64,000 bases of DNA from Eopsaltria australis. Its lineage: Eukaryota > Chordata > Aves > Passeriformes > Petroicidae. The notes under the pieces were generated by a model that saw only the letters and a program-made list of their open reading frames with translations, was not told the DNA's origin and searched no databases. Location: the NCBI GenBank assembly GCA_034509425.1, contig JAVTVJ010000050.1:1054001-1118000 (forward strand), read 5' to 3'. The translations under genes were made by a program, and so were the position numbers. Shown here in pieces: positions 37,612-51,469 of the stretch; within the stretch, counting starts at the first letter, position 1, and each line of letters starts with the position of its first letter.

Positions 37612-39960
37612 CACAGAGAGTTTGGAGGATTCTGAACAATCAGGTATGTTACAGACTCTAAATGTTGATAAGAAATATTAACTTTCCATAAATGTTCTTT
37701 GTACTTGCAGAACCCTTAATTTTTTCAACTGAATATTGTCAATTCTTCCTAAATAAGGACAGAATTTGGCCCATGAGTTGTTTGGGTTTTTTTGCTAATT
37801 TAATTTTTAAAATAAACTTTACTATACAGAGAACTGCTTCAGCCTTCCTTGTGCTGATGTAACTCTTTCAGAGTTGGATTATTTGGCTATAAGCCAATAC
37901 ATATTTTGGCTTTTTTAATGACAAGGGCTGTTCCTGTCTATCATGCTTTTCCTCATTTAGCACTGCGACAAATTAAGCTCCACGACCCAGTGCAGTGCTT
38001 CAGTAAAAGCTGAAGTGTTAAGGTAAAGAAACAGGAAAAACTTTGTGGAACAAGCATCTGGAGGGAAAAGTAAATCTGCTTTTGATGTCAGGTACAAGGA
38101 GGTTACTGTGACCTAGTAGCCAGTTTCAAATATTGCCACTTCTAAAAAAGTCACACCATTACCCCAAATTTTTTGCCATGAAGGGAAGCACTTGGATTAG
38201 AAGCCCCAAGCTGAATTTATTGCTGTGATTATTTGAGCAGAGCTAATTAGAGAACTGGGTAGAGCACTCTGTGTACACATAAACCAAGGAGGGCAATCAC
38301 AGGTGACAGGGACTTAGTGCTGAATATTCAAGTTTGGCTGCATTTGTTTGTTTGTTTGTTTGTTTTCTTTAAAGCTTTAACATTTATTTGCTGGAGCTCA
38401 GAAATAAGAACTTAAACTACAACTCTCCCTTGAGATGGACAAACTTGATGCTTCAGTGTGATGCCCGTGGAGAATTCAGCAGTAGGCAACACTTCCATTT
38501 CAGCAGTGCCACTCTGAGGGCATGGGAACCTGTATGAAGAAGCTTTTCTCCCCTCGAGAGAGCCTCAGAAAAGGATAATCTTTATCATGTAACCTGGCAG
38601 GGAATGTATCACTATTGAGGAAAACTTCAAAGGCAGACCCAAACTTCAGCAATGCAAAGCTTCAGGAAACGTTTTTCTCTGTGATTTTTAAATGAATACA
38701 ATAGAAACTGTTCCACTCACTGCGTGCTCTGTGTCTGAAGAATCCATCCACAGCTCTGTGCAGGCAGCTGCAAGTGGAGAATGTGGAGAGTTAGAGGGAG
38801 ATTGCCTCTACATGAGTTGTCATTAAGAATAAACAGATACAAAGTATTTCTCTTGTTAATGTATGCAAGCCTGAATCATCATATTGTAACTTCGTGGCAG
38901 ATGTTTAAATGACAGTATCTATGCAGAATAAATATGAATGGCTAATATAAATATTACTATAAACTATAGCAAGTTAAGAGTATACATTGAGTATTCAATA
39001 GGTTACCTAATTTAGGCACAAATTATTCCTGCACTTGGAAGTTCCATTCAGAAACACTTACAGTGATTATTTGGGGATGCACTGTAGTTGGTGAACAGAA
39101 CTTCAGTGATTCATCCCAAAGAATTTTCCTACAGATGCAAGGGTAGGACTGTGGAACTCGATGCCATCAGAGTAATTCTGTGCTGGCCATTTGCTGTCCC
39201 AGGCCCCTACACCTCACACCCACAGCACATCCCCTGGGCTTTGCCACTGCTGCAATTCCCACCTTTATCTCTCCATTGAAACAACAGCACCAAATAACAT
39301 GGAAACTTTGGCAATAAGGATTAAATCCAACCCTGGACATTTTTCAGTGTAAACGATTTCTTCAGAAATTATGGACTTCTTTTTGCTACAAGGATGCAAG
39401 AGTAAGCAAGGGAAAAAAGTAACTTTTACAAACCCTGTTCTATATTATTTAAAAAGAGAGGAAATCCCTTACTAGTGACATTACAAATTTTTTTGTAATG
39501 ACCTTCATGCAGACTTTCCCCAGGGCACATAGGTTAAACTGTTACCCCATGTTGTTAAATTATATTTTATAAGAAGATAGATGGAGACCAAAAGAAAAGT
39601 GAAAAGAAATCAACAGTAAAAATGTTTATATAGGCCTTAAACCAGTGGTAATAGTTTTTGTTTGAAACAAAAAAGGGAGGTCTTTGCCAAAACATATGAT
39701 ATATTTTATATATATGTGGATATATTTCATAAATAAATTATTACAGTTATAAAATTAAATATATCTTTCAGTTACTGCATTTGTATCAGTTTCTTACTTG
39801 CTGTATAACTGATTTTGTACATTTATAGAAAATAGATTATTTATTGTATAAAATCACTTCATATACTATTTTCCCATATTCTTTTTTAAAAGACATTGTA
39901 TAGTTTTGGGGTTTTAAAAAAATGAATCAAGCTTTGTTATGAAGAATGCTTAATGGTCCT
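37612..39960 (+). other. EDN3: Possible EDN3 3' UTR region
   Basis: The sequence after the candidate stop can end in two ways. It may end at AATAAA near 37811, or it may be spliced at 37643 to a later non-coding exon. Acceptor-like sites occur at 38376 (TTTCTTTAAAG), after a run of TTTG repeats, and elsewhere. The strongly AT-rich block at 39600-39960 has several AATAAA-type hexamers (about 39730) and looks like the end of a long avian 3' UTR. None of this can be settled without transcript data. Confidence 0.35.
38344..38364. repeat. (TTTG)n microsatellite
   Basis: Five consecutive TTTG units lie just upstream of TTTTCTTTAAAG. It is a short simple repeat, expected to vary in length between individuals. 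Confidence 0.9.
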
Positions 39961-40882
39961 AGTGTTCTTTTATGACCAAAACTTGGATTCTCCCCCCCCT
40001 GCCCCAATCCCTACACCCAGGTCACACAACTTGCTGCCTTTAAGAGGTTGATAATTCTCCTGACAGTCTGGGAATTGAATAGGAAAAAAAGGATAACAAA
40101 TTCTGAGATAATAATTATGCATAAAAAGTGACATGACAGTTTTGCGTCCCTTTTTCTGTAAACGTAACCCACATCTGCCCCCCAGTCCTGGGACAAACCA
40201 GGCAAAAATTATTTGTCCTGAGAGTTCTTTTTGTGAACAAAGTCCACTGAGTTCAGCTCCAGACCCAAACACATCCCAGAGCTGAACAAGCCCCCAGAGC
40301 CTCCTCAACTCAGCTTTCACATGAACTGCTCAGTCAGTGTTGGAATTCTCCTATCTTCCCCCATATTAATTAATTTAAATGTTGCATTTGAAGATGGATT
40401 CACACCTTCCCCAGTCCCTCATGCTTTCACTCTACTTTAAACATAAAAAAAAAATTTAAATTCAAACGGTGTTCTTTCTTTGACATGGAGGCTGATTTAG
40501 CCCTCGAGTGGTGGGCTACAGGTGTTACTGTTGTGTTTTCTCCTTAGGAAAGAAAAATCCCATTATTTTCTACATGGATTCCTCTTCCAAGTGGTTTGGT
40601 TTTGGGACTCTGGTGCCAGTGTACCAGTTAATGTAAAAATCAGTCCATTGTGAATACAGCCAAAGAATGAAAATGAGAAATAATGTTGTATCAAGCTCAG
40701 AAGAGGGAAAAGTTAACTGTAGATGTTTCCAAATAAAACTATAAACCACAGCATTTACCTGAAAGTTCTGTGTGCTGGATTCTGGCTTTGAACTATCATT
40801 ATTCCATGTGGGCACAGTTAACCATGGGACAGTTTTGATCTAATTTCATGTTTATAGAAAATATCAGCAGTAACATTCCTCC

Positions 40883-40908
40883 TTAGGTAAACATTCCTGT
40901 TTACCTAA
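40883..40908. promoter_or_regulatory. Inverted repeat with paired forkhead motifs
   Basis: TTAGGTAAACA, four bases TTCC, then TGTTTACCTAA: a perfect 11-bp inverted repeat. Each arm contains GTAAACA, the core bound by forkhead (FOX) proteins, so two sites face each other. The arms could also form a short hairpin. That this is functional is inference; the symmetry is seen directly. Confidence 0.45.
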
Positions 40909-43900
40909 TTTTTCATTTGTACTAGAATGTGTTGAGCTAATTTAAAGTACAACTCTTAAAAATTGTGCATAGAAATAACCTCATATACAACTAATATATG
41001 TTTTTAATTAAGAAAGAAGTTTTAAAATCTGTTAAATCATAAAAAGATTATTTGAAAAAGTTAGAATGAAAGGCTCTTTCATCTTTCAACATGTTAATGT
41101 TAGCATAGTTAGGTGTCCTCAGAATCACTCTTGTTCTGGCATATTACTTTGAGGACATTTGTACTTTTACTTTTGTAACAACAAATTAGTTCCAGTTCTT
41201 ACTCTATTCAATGTAAAACCATGTATGTACAAATCTGCTCTAATTCTGTCAGAGTTCCATAGCATTCATTCTATTTCCCAGTACTGAAAGTTTAGTTTTC
41301 TGTTGTTAATAGCAATAAAAACAATAAATGATCAAAAGCAAAGAAAACATTGTAGAGAGGGACCTTGGAAGAATTTAAGATTTCATCCTCAACGGAGAGG
41401 GAGGAGAAGAGATGTGAGTGCTGCTGTCACATGCTGTGAGGGAGAGGAGAGCCCAGTTTTGTTCCCTGTGTTCCCAGAAGGAATTCCAAGGAGCTCACAG
41501 CTCACAGCAAAGCCCTTCAGGTAAACTCATCAGAGGGAGAGTGCCATGGGACAAGGTCTCCATCCCCACCTGCACCTCCCCTCCTTGGCTGTGCCTTGTG
41601 GCAGCTCGAGAGGGTCTGGCAGTGAGAGCCCGAGAGGGCAGCAAAGGTGGGAGAGGCAGGGACCATGTCCCCCTCCAGAGCTGGGTGGCTGTTCCCAGTC
41701 CCAGAGCAGAGCTCAACCTGTGCTTTACAATAAATGGCTCCTTGTTGCTGTGCCTGCTTTTGGGGACACCAATCTGTTGATTCTGATTCTCCACATCCAA
41801 AATTCTTGTAATGCCTGGAAGCCAAGTTCATCTGCAGATCCTTCTCCTTTATGTCATGCCTATACTGATCCCCACTGGCACCATCCAGCATCGTTCACAC
41901 GCACACAGATGCTGTTTTTAGGAGCTGGCTGTCAGAACAGTCAGGCAAAAATAACTCTGCTGTGACAGATTGCTGAGGACAGTCATGACAATTTGATTTA
42001 AGATGACAAAATCGTTTGTCTTGAAAGTAAAATGCAGGCTGACTTAAGACTGAGTAATGTAACTAAAAGTTATCATCCGAAAAGGAACAAATTCTATCCA
42101 TATGAACATTAAATCTTTCAATCCACAGCTTGAAACCTATTGGAAGAGTAATCAAAGAAAATTGCAAACAGATGACTCTGGAAACAATGTTTGTTTTCAC
42201 TACTAGAGTTTTACAATGCATAATACATAACCTGATCTGGAGAGCTTTATGCTACAAAGAAATGTCAGGATTGAGAGATTTAAAATGCTAAGGAAGTTAA
42301 ACAAAGTATATTGCACTCTCTGTTTACCTTGCAGTAGTATCTTCCAAACTTTGCTTAAAAGTACATTTTAAAGAGCAGTTTGATGTCCAAGGTTTTCAGC
42401 AGTGCTTTAGAGGGCAGATGTGCCTTGAAGTGCACTTCAAAGCTATCTCTGAGAGGAGAGATCCATGCAGATTGTCGGTAGCACAACTGAGCTTCAAGAT
42501 AGGTTTGGGATGAGGTTCAAGTCTAGGCTCCTGTTTTGCCATGGGAAACACCTTTCTGGAGCCTCGGGCTCTTACCACTAGCCTAGAGCGGCCCCAGTGT
42601 CCACATCAAACACCCCTCCCCTTATCTAAGTCGTCTGGATTAGATCCCTCATCTTATTTCAGTAGGATCCTCATCCATTTTATAACAGACCAGGTGCTGG
42701 TCATTTCCTGAACGCACCACTTCCAGAAATTAGGTGGATGTGTAGGTCTAAAAGCTCCTTGTGCACCTCTGTGTTCCTTGAGGGATCTAAATATCTTTAC
42801 CACGTGCTACCATCGGTCATTGGTAAGGGGATACCTTGGCTCACACTTCCTGCAGATGTCTCCAGTGACATAAATGGGACTGACTGAAGTTCGAGCCCTT
42901 GAACAATAAAGATTAGAAGTCTTTGACATTCAGATTCCATTTTCCCCATAAATATTTTAAAAATCCTATATGGACAAGATAATGTAGACACTAAGGGGCC
43001 AGCATGTTAAACAATGAAATAATCTCAGAGAGGGTGAGAATTTCCCTTTTACCTGCTATAATGATTATTCTATTAGACTACAAGTAACATTTCTTAACTA
43101 ATAATTTCTGCTAAAGCTGCTTCTCAGAGTGTGAATCAGCTCTCCCTTAGGTTAGTGAGTATTTATGTGTTTTATTAATGGCACTTTGGCCACAATTTTC
43201 CAGGAAATCTTTGCTCTACTGCAACAAATTAAATAATAGTAATTTTTTATAGTTCATTTTGATTTAGCTGTCTTGTTTTTACAATTACTCCTCTCAGCCC
43301 CACCACAAAGAACTGACTGAACTTGGAAATGTTTTAGAGTCTCTCTGCTTCCCTTTGGTGTCCCAGGCCTGGCAATGTACTGCTCTAGAGTTGAGCTGCC
43401 TTCCCTTTCCACTGCAGGCCCTCAGCTATGCAAATACTTGCAATGCAGATGTGAAGAGGGTGGGAGCCTTTTGTCATTAAAAAGTAAATGTGCAAACTAT
43501 TGTAGCAATATAAAATATATATTGAATGGCTAGTGCATGAGGTGAGCTACAAAACCACAGAAAAGCAGATGTAAAAATCAAAACCCAGAGGCTCTATTAG
43601 AAGATTCCTGGAACGATGCATGTATTTATTTAATTCTGATATCGTTAAGATGCAGGTCCCAAAGAGATGGTTTTTTAAATCTGTAGTTTGTTTCCCCATA
43701 CCTATCACAGAAGAGGAATCCACTAATTTCATGATGAAGCCAGTTTGCAGCTCCTTCTGGTGTCGATTTTGCATGGGTCAGCAAAAGGTCATGTTTTCAG
43801 TGGTTTTAAGACACTGCGACTGAGAACCAGATTGAACCTAAGCATTTGAATTCTTAAATGTAAAATTTTTCTTTATACAAATGTGGTCATGAATTAATAC

Positions 43901-46900
43901 ATTCAAAACACCTGCACCAGGTCCTGAGGGTTGTCTTTGATTAACATTCTTCCTTTAAGCAAAGTTCCAATGAGATTGGGTACCCTGTATTTGGAGGAGC
44001 ACAGAAGAGAAAACGAAAACTGGAGCAGAGGAAATCCTGCACCAGAGTTCAATAACCCTTGAACCATAATTCTGATTCTGCTATCTCATTATGGGATCTC
44101 GGGCAAATTACTCAGGCCCTTACTGCAAATACTGCAAAGGCTGTGTCTATGTTAAGATCACTACAGAGCCAGTCCTGAGCCATGTTTCTCTCTAAGTAAC
44201 ATTTTTACTTATAAATGCTTCTTGTCATCTTTGAGAACATGTGAAGCACCCATGTCTTTTGGTGGAACTGTCACTAAACCTCTGATTACGTTCAAAGAAT
44301 TCAGCTACTGCCTACCAGAAACAAAAAGTCCATAAAATACATCCATAAAGTACCCAGAGGAGCATGCACACAGCAAACTCTTCGTGGTGATTCAGAGCAG
44401 AACTAAGGCATAGCAAAGGTCTGAGTTGGTTATGGCTGCCTGTGCATTCAGGCACACATTGGCTGTCCTGAAACAACGCAGAATTGCTTTGGCTGCTTGA
44501 TTCCAGTCCCCTGCCTGCCTTCAAGCAGGAGGGTCAGAAACATTTTGAAAAGAACACTGACATCACCAATCTAAACTGAAGAACTGTAGCATTAACGAAA
44601 AACCTGAAGAAAACTAAGTAAGGGGCATGAAAAACTCACTGGCAATGCACATTCCCTGCAAGAACCCCAAAAACCAATGTGTTCACTGAGCCCAGGTGCA
44701 CAGAAACGTCTCAATATCGCTACTGGGACCAGTAATATTGAAGTGCACATCCTGGTTGCTTGTGTGCATTCTCTGAAGTACCCCTGGGTGTAGGATCCTG
44801 CACATGTCCTTAGGAGCAGCCTAGGACGTGGCACCAGCCAGGCTGTCCCACCCTGTGCTTGCCAGGAAAGGGGACAGTGTGGGCACCAGGCCCTGTCTCA
44901 GGACACGAACTTCCAGCACTGTGCTACCCAAGCCAAGGATTCCTGACAAGGGCGTTTTACTGCAGTAATTATTTCATTGATGTTGCAAATGTGTTCTCCC
45001 AAGTATCACCAAGCAAACGGAGTGCACATGTTTTACCAGTCACATGCACTGCCTTCGTAACAGTTCTCAAAGCCTTTATTTCCACGTATGCAGCACCATG
45101 ATTTATTTTATTTAAAAAGGCAACGTCAGTTGCCAAACTCCTTCTACTGTGCCTGTCTCACTGTGTGAAAAACACCAATTTCAAAATAAACACTGCCTAT
45201 TGGAAGAAACATGAATTCCAAACTCCTCTTTGCTAATTTTCAAGAAATGCTGGTTAAGAAAGAACATGGCACAGCTACAGTGTCTGAAGTGAGAGGCCTC
45301 CAGCATCTGTCGCCTCTGCTGCAGCAAGAGGAGCTTCAGTACAATCTTTCAACAACTCCTTTTTTTTTTTCCTTTTATTTTGCACAACTGCCAGCATTCT
45401 TGATTCTTGATAAGTGTGTCTTTCCTCAACTGGCCTGGATAAGGTATGACTTTTTTTTTTTTTAAGCAGCACTTTTGTAACGGGGTTGTCTAACAGTATG
45501 AATTGGAACATCAGCCATCCAGAGCATTCCTTAGTAGTCAACTCCTGTTTTTCAAGTGTTCCTCTGTTTGTAAACAGTGAGCAGTTTACACACCAGTTTT
45601 TGTGCTTCATCTGTTTCCCCTGCTGCAGATTCCATTGTCTGCAGATCTCTCTTCTGGAAAACAGTCTTAAGATGTTTATCAACCATGATTTTCACTTAAA
45701 AGGCCCAGGAATATTTCATGCTGTAAAAAATATCACAACATTGATTCCTTGGAAAATTCTGGAAATGTTTCATTTTTCTGTCAAACTTGTGTGTATAAGC
45801 TCAATGCCTCATGGTTGAAGAGTTACCTTAACATGGAACCTCACTTGAAATGTTAGCTCTTGAAATGTGCTTTTAAATAATCAACTGGTTTAGACATAGA
45901 CCTATCAGAAAGACATTTTTACCATTATTTATTCATATTTTCTGTTACCAGAATCACATGAATGGTATTGGAATTGAGTCATTGTTCCAGTTTCTCAAAT
46001 ACAAAACATTCTTCTTGGAACTACACAGACAAACCCAGTTCTGCTGTCCATTGCTGTATTGTGCCCCGTCTGTACAAAGAGAGACCTTGCTCAAATTCAA
46101 GCCCTAGCATGAATAAAAAACTGCCTTTTATATAATAAGGAGAGGAAATCCTGCGTGACATCACTCAAAGTTTATGTATTACAGCAATAGGAACATGAAA
46201 CCATTAATGCTTTGAAAAAGGAGTTTGACATGTGTTTGTATTCTTTTAAACAAACCATATTTTTTTCTGTTAATTCATCACATATTTACACAATTCTTTT
46301 CTTTTTTCCCCCCTTAGAAAATCCTGTTTCTTCAGAGGATTTTGGCAGAAGCAGGGAGGCAGCCTTGAGTCATGACAAACATTGGTGGATGGGTGATTAT
46401 GGACAGACCTGTAAAGGAACTTTCTGTTGCCTGATGATCTGCTTGTACTGAACCAGGCATTCAAGGATGTCTGAGATTATTAACTCAGCCAGACATCTGC
46501 CAAAAGCGGTCATAAGCAGAAGTTTGGAAAGTTCAAACACTCACAGCACTTGCCTAAAAGGCAGAAGTTTGCTTTCTACAGGAAGCCAAAAATGCCTGGA
46601 ATTTCAGAAATGTGCCAGACTAAAATAAAAGTGTAACACGTTACCTAACTAAACAGCTTTTTATGCAGTCCTTCCCTCCTAAAAATAGTAAGTCCATCTC
46701 GAAAGTATAATAAGAAAAATTCATTTCTGTTACAATTTCATAGAAAATGACAGCTCAGTCAAGGTAAAGGAAGAAGTTTATGGTTGAGATGCAGTGCCAA
46801 AAGTATCCAAGCTTGGGTTTTTTTCCTGTAGTTCTCTTGAAGCAGCCAGAGACTTCACTCTTGTGATTGCCCATAAATACAACATGCCACTGTCACTGTT

Positions 46901-49478
46901 TGACCATCTATGTCTTGGCATTTTCACACTCTACCTTTCCACAGGTAAAGCATCCACACTCTGGCATTTTCCCTCTTGGAAGACGTGCAAAGTCCTCCCC
47001 CAGGGTTAAGTGAAGTCTCATGGGAGACACCTCACTGACAACAAAAATCCCTCTATGTGGCAGCAGCAGCAGAAATATTGTGGGGAGTCTTTGCTGTCCT
47101 GAAGTGTTTTAACTGAGAGAGCAATTCATGCGAATATAATTTAATTTCTGTGCTCCTTTGTCCCTTTCCTCTGACACCAGCACTGCAGGCAAGTGGCAGT
47201 CCTGGCTTTGATTACGGAGATTTATTTACCGTACTCGTGGAGAAGTCCTCATATGGGAACAATTTGTGATTCATGAATGATCTGATCTGGACTTAATTGA
47301 TTTAGAGGCTGGTCCAAGAATATCTGCACAACTATCCAAATGCTTGTGTAAGTTACTTTCACACACTGTTACATACCACTTCACACCTTCTGCTACGGTT
47401 TTTGCATGCAAGACAACCCCCCAAAAGCACTGAAGACAATGAAAACTCAGATTTAAACTATAATACCTGATAGGCAGGTCATGGTCTGTAGCTGTCTAGT
47501 AATCAAAGCTTCTCAGTAATTTTAAGTCTTGATTTTATTTTTAAAAATTTGGTACACTGAAGTTTCTCTCTTCTGTGTGTTGCCTTCCACAATTGTATCT
47601 TTTTCATCTAATTACATTAATCTAAAATTTGTGATTTTTTTTTTTTTTTTTTGAAAATCCTATTTTTGTAATTCTTGAAGTTTTAAGTGGAAATTTGAAA
47701 AACTGGGTAGGGATGTTAAATACCAATATCCCCTTTGTCATCAATATTTTGATTCTGTAGAACAGGACAAAAGTAATGATGCACTTCATTTTTCTATTAA
47801 GGGCAATTACCTTCATTACAGTTGTATGGTCTGTCCAGCCCTTGAGGCTTCACTCAGTAGTTTTTGTAGCACACCTCACCCTCAGAATACTCAGTGCTAG
47901 TCATAACATCTATTGGAAACAATGGCACTCCTCCAATACTTAGATACCATTTCTAGCAGACAAAGATACACAGAGGAAAGCAGAAATGGCTGTTTACTTT
48001 TGAAATGCTGCCAGGAATGAACCTATTCAGCTCTCCTGGGAACTGCAGGGATTCTACTGTACAGCCTGGGAGAACAGGATTATCTCACTCTTACATCCCA
48101 TAGTTTATCCTCAAAGCAATTCACAGGAATCAGTGTCATCACTTCTGCTTCATCAACAACCAACAGAGGCTGTGAAATAGGCAAAGCCTTCCCCAGCTTC
48201 CCCAACTGGAAACCAACCCCTTTTCCCAAAAAACTGTTCTATCTCTGAGGCAATTCCAGCATTCTGGCGAACAGATTCATCTTTCTATATTATTTTTTTG
48301 AGGGGGAGACTGGTTTTTATGTAATATTTTGAAGAATCCAATCCCAGCTTGCAATACTTGTATTTGTATCCAGCCTCTCTTGAATGCAGTTAGGAAAGAC
48401 CCACAAAGGCTGTCAAGGCATGGGAAAAACGCTGCTCTCGAGAAGTGCATGTTCAGAAGAATAAACAAGAGCCTGTCATCACTCATCTGCCAAGGCAGTG
48501 GACAAAGGGAAGTCGCTGTCCTGAGGAGCTTTGTTAGCTTCCAGAGCAGAATTTTATGCCTGCAAATGTCCCTTGGGCATGGTGCTGGTGGGCTCTGTAC
48601 TGACAGCACTTCCACAGGGATGGGGTTACATGGGAGCTCAGCAGGAGGAGCAAATGTGAGCAAAGCAGGAATTTATCCTGGGTCAGTGCCATCAGTAACT
48701 TCTGTTCATGGTGTTCAGGCAGTTTTACCTTATTGGTGATTTCCATGAAATAATCTTTCCCACTACAGAAATCATCAGCCTGTATCTACCATAAGTAGTT
48801 CCCTAAATCTTAACATAATTTCTAAGGTCAGACACAGAACCTTGTAGTGTTTTCACTGAACACAGTCAGATTTAGACATCACTAATTAACTAATTTTCTG
48901 AGCAACTTCAACTGGAAGGGAGGACCTGTGTTTAAAAGCACTCTTGATAAAACAAATACATCTCTGACATTCAGTAGGAGTGAGATGACCTCTCTGGAAG
49001 AATACTTCTGAAATTAAGCAGTTGAAATTGCTTGCACCCCTTACACATTTGAGTACCAAAATTTATGTTCAGGTTCAGTCCAGACTTGGGAATTACCAGG
49101 CAAAATAGGAATGCAAATAGAATTAGGATAAAGGAGAAAAAAATACCAAAACTCCATAACCTGGTGAGAACTGCAAATTAGGCATTTCCCAAAAAAAGGA
49201 CCACCAAAGCCCAAATCCTCCAGTTTCCTCCTCTTTTCCTACCTAGGAAGCTAAGAGAATACAAATTTAGTTTTTATACAGTATTGTTACCTACAAGCTT
49301 GGGATTTTTTATTTAGGAATGTAAAAGGAAGCCAGCATTTCTATTCTGGCTTCATGTTCAAAAAACCCAACCAAAAAAAAAAGTGTTGGCTTAGTTACTG
49401 ACATGGAAATGGGAAAGGGGAAAAGGGCACAACATCCCATTTGCAGTCATGTTACAAGAGCATCCAGGCTGTTCCCAA

Positions 49479-49494
49479 CACACACACACACACA
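49479..49494. repeat. (CA)n microsatellite
   Basis: A run of about eight CA dinucleotides follows CCCAA and precedes TATTCTG. It is a simple repeat with no coding context. Confidence 0.85.
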
Positions 49495-51469
49495 TATTCT
49501 GAGAAAATCTTTGGTGTTTACTATCCAATAAACAAGGGAGTGGAGCAGGAAAGACACGCAGAGGGATGGGCCCAACCAGGAGTCCAGAGCATGAATTACC
49601 GGAAACAAAACTACTACAGCCAAAAGCAAATTCCTAATTGGATCCTGTAACTTGGTAGTGACATTCCCTCCTCCTTCAGCCACCCAACCTTCCCAGTGCC
49701 CTCTGAAGCAGCAGAGACTTCAGCTGCTGTGTCAGTCGTGTGGGGGGGCAGACTGCAAGCAAAGATTAACACGCACTCATCACACTCCAACTTTGTAATT
49801 CCTGTTCCCACCTACTCGTCCTCTTCCCGTCTGCTTTGGGGGAGGAATAAGGAATTATCTGCCTTCAGCAGCACATGGATATACGTAACCCTTCAGTTGC
49901 ATTTTCCAGCCATTATTCTGCCAATTACAGAATTTCTGGCTGAATTCCTGGAAGTATCACCCCTGGTAGTGCTAATTCTGGGGACAGCATCACCCCCAAA
50001 GTCGCAGATCACAGCAAGAGCAAGCCCACAGCAGTTTTGTTCTGGTGCAGCAAAGCAGCTCTTCCACTCAAAAGTGTAATTCTCCCAGGCCTCACACTGC
50101 CAGTATTCTGAGGGTTTGTTTTTTTTTTCAAAATATAAAAAAAACCCCTCAGGAAACAGCCACTTCATCTGCTCTTCTGAGCCACTCTCTTTTTGGTCTT
50201 TCTTTAACAGTGAAGATGAGAGCAATGAGAAAAATGGGGAAAAGGAAGAGAAAAAAAAAGCATTCATCATACACTTTTAAACTACTATAAACTGTTTCAA
50301 TTAAGGAAAAATAATTTTTTTTTTTACTGTAAGGCCAGGAGAAATCCTGCTTTCCTCCCTAAGGTGCAGCAGTGGAGCAGACTTTGTCCAGATGCAAACA
50401 TTTGTTCCCATAGCAGACAAAAGCACAGGCAGACAACATCCCAGCACTGATTTGTGCTCATGGGCATACCAGTAAAGACATCTGGAATAGAACAGTTCAG
50501 AAATTACGATTTTCCGTCACTGTGTAGGTTTTTTAGTGAGACTTATTATTACATACAAGAAGACTCCACATGTCCTGCTTTGAACCCAAGCTTATTAAAG
50601 TCAAAGAATGACCTAAAGATTAAACATATATCCTTGATTTATTACCTTTTAAAAAAATAATTACGCTTCATATTGGGAATTGCTAGCTTTTAGTATTTAC
50701 AACAGTTTTTTCAGTTATTTCCTCATTTCTGCAGGATTCTCTATATGCCTCCCCACATACTTACCTACATGTGCATTCCATATGTGCTTCCTCCCCTTCT
50801 CCAATGTGATTACTGCAGTATTTTTTTCTCTTTCTGTCTGTCTTTCAAATACATAGCTATAGGATTACACATTGCTGGGCTTTTCTTAAGATGTAAGGAC
50901 TGATGTAATGGATAGAATCCAGACAAGGAAACATTTATCAGAAGCCAGGATTAAGATTTTGATATTTTTTTGTACCAAAGCTGGGATGTGGAGTTTTGAT
51001 GTTGATCCACCCTGGTCTTTGTACATGGCACTGACCTGACACCATTCCTGACTTCCCATCCAGAGCTCCCAATCCCTGGCAGATTTCAGCAATTAGTGCT
51101 GCAGAGCCTGATCTGAGTCTGATCTCCTGTTCCCATGTGGTGCTCATGAGGAAAATGATCCACAAATTCTTAGAGCTGTGGTGGTGCTCTTGGCACAAAG
51201 TAAAAGTCAAGGACAAATGCCAGAGGTGCCTGGGGTCACACCCCCAACTTTCCACATGTCCAGCACCCAAATCTATCCAGGATTCCTTTGGCTGCTGCTT
51301 TTTCTCTTTCCATCTTATTTTTTTTCATGTCACAGTTACTGCTCCTACACCTGTGCTTAAACAGCCATTTCTGGGACTACACGGTGAACCAGACAGGTAA
51401 AAGGAAAAAATATTTCTAAAGATTCTGTATCATGTTAGAATTATGAAATAATTAATATTTTAGAGGAAC

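Larger units (their letters stand above)
39961..51469. other. Intergenic downstream of EDN3, first part
   Basis: No confirmed gene. Items of interest within it are an 11-bp perfect inverted repeat with forkhead motifs at 40883-40908, tRNA-like box sequences at 42514-42585, and an exon-like segment at 46832-46944. Simple repeats include a T17-type run near 47636-47652 and a (CA)n run at about 49479-49494. Other open frames look like chance. Confidence 0.55.
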
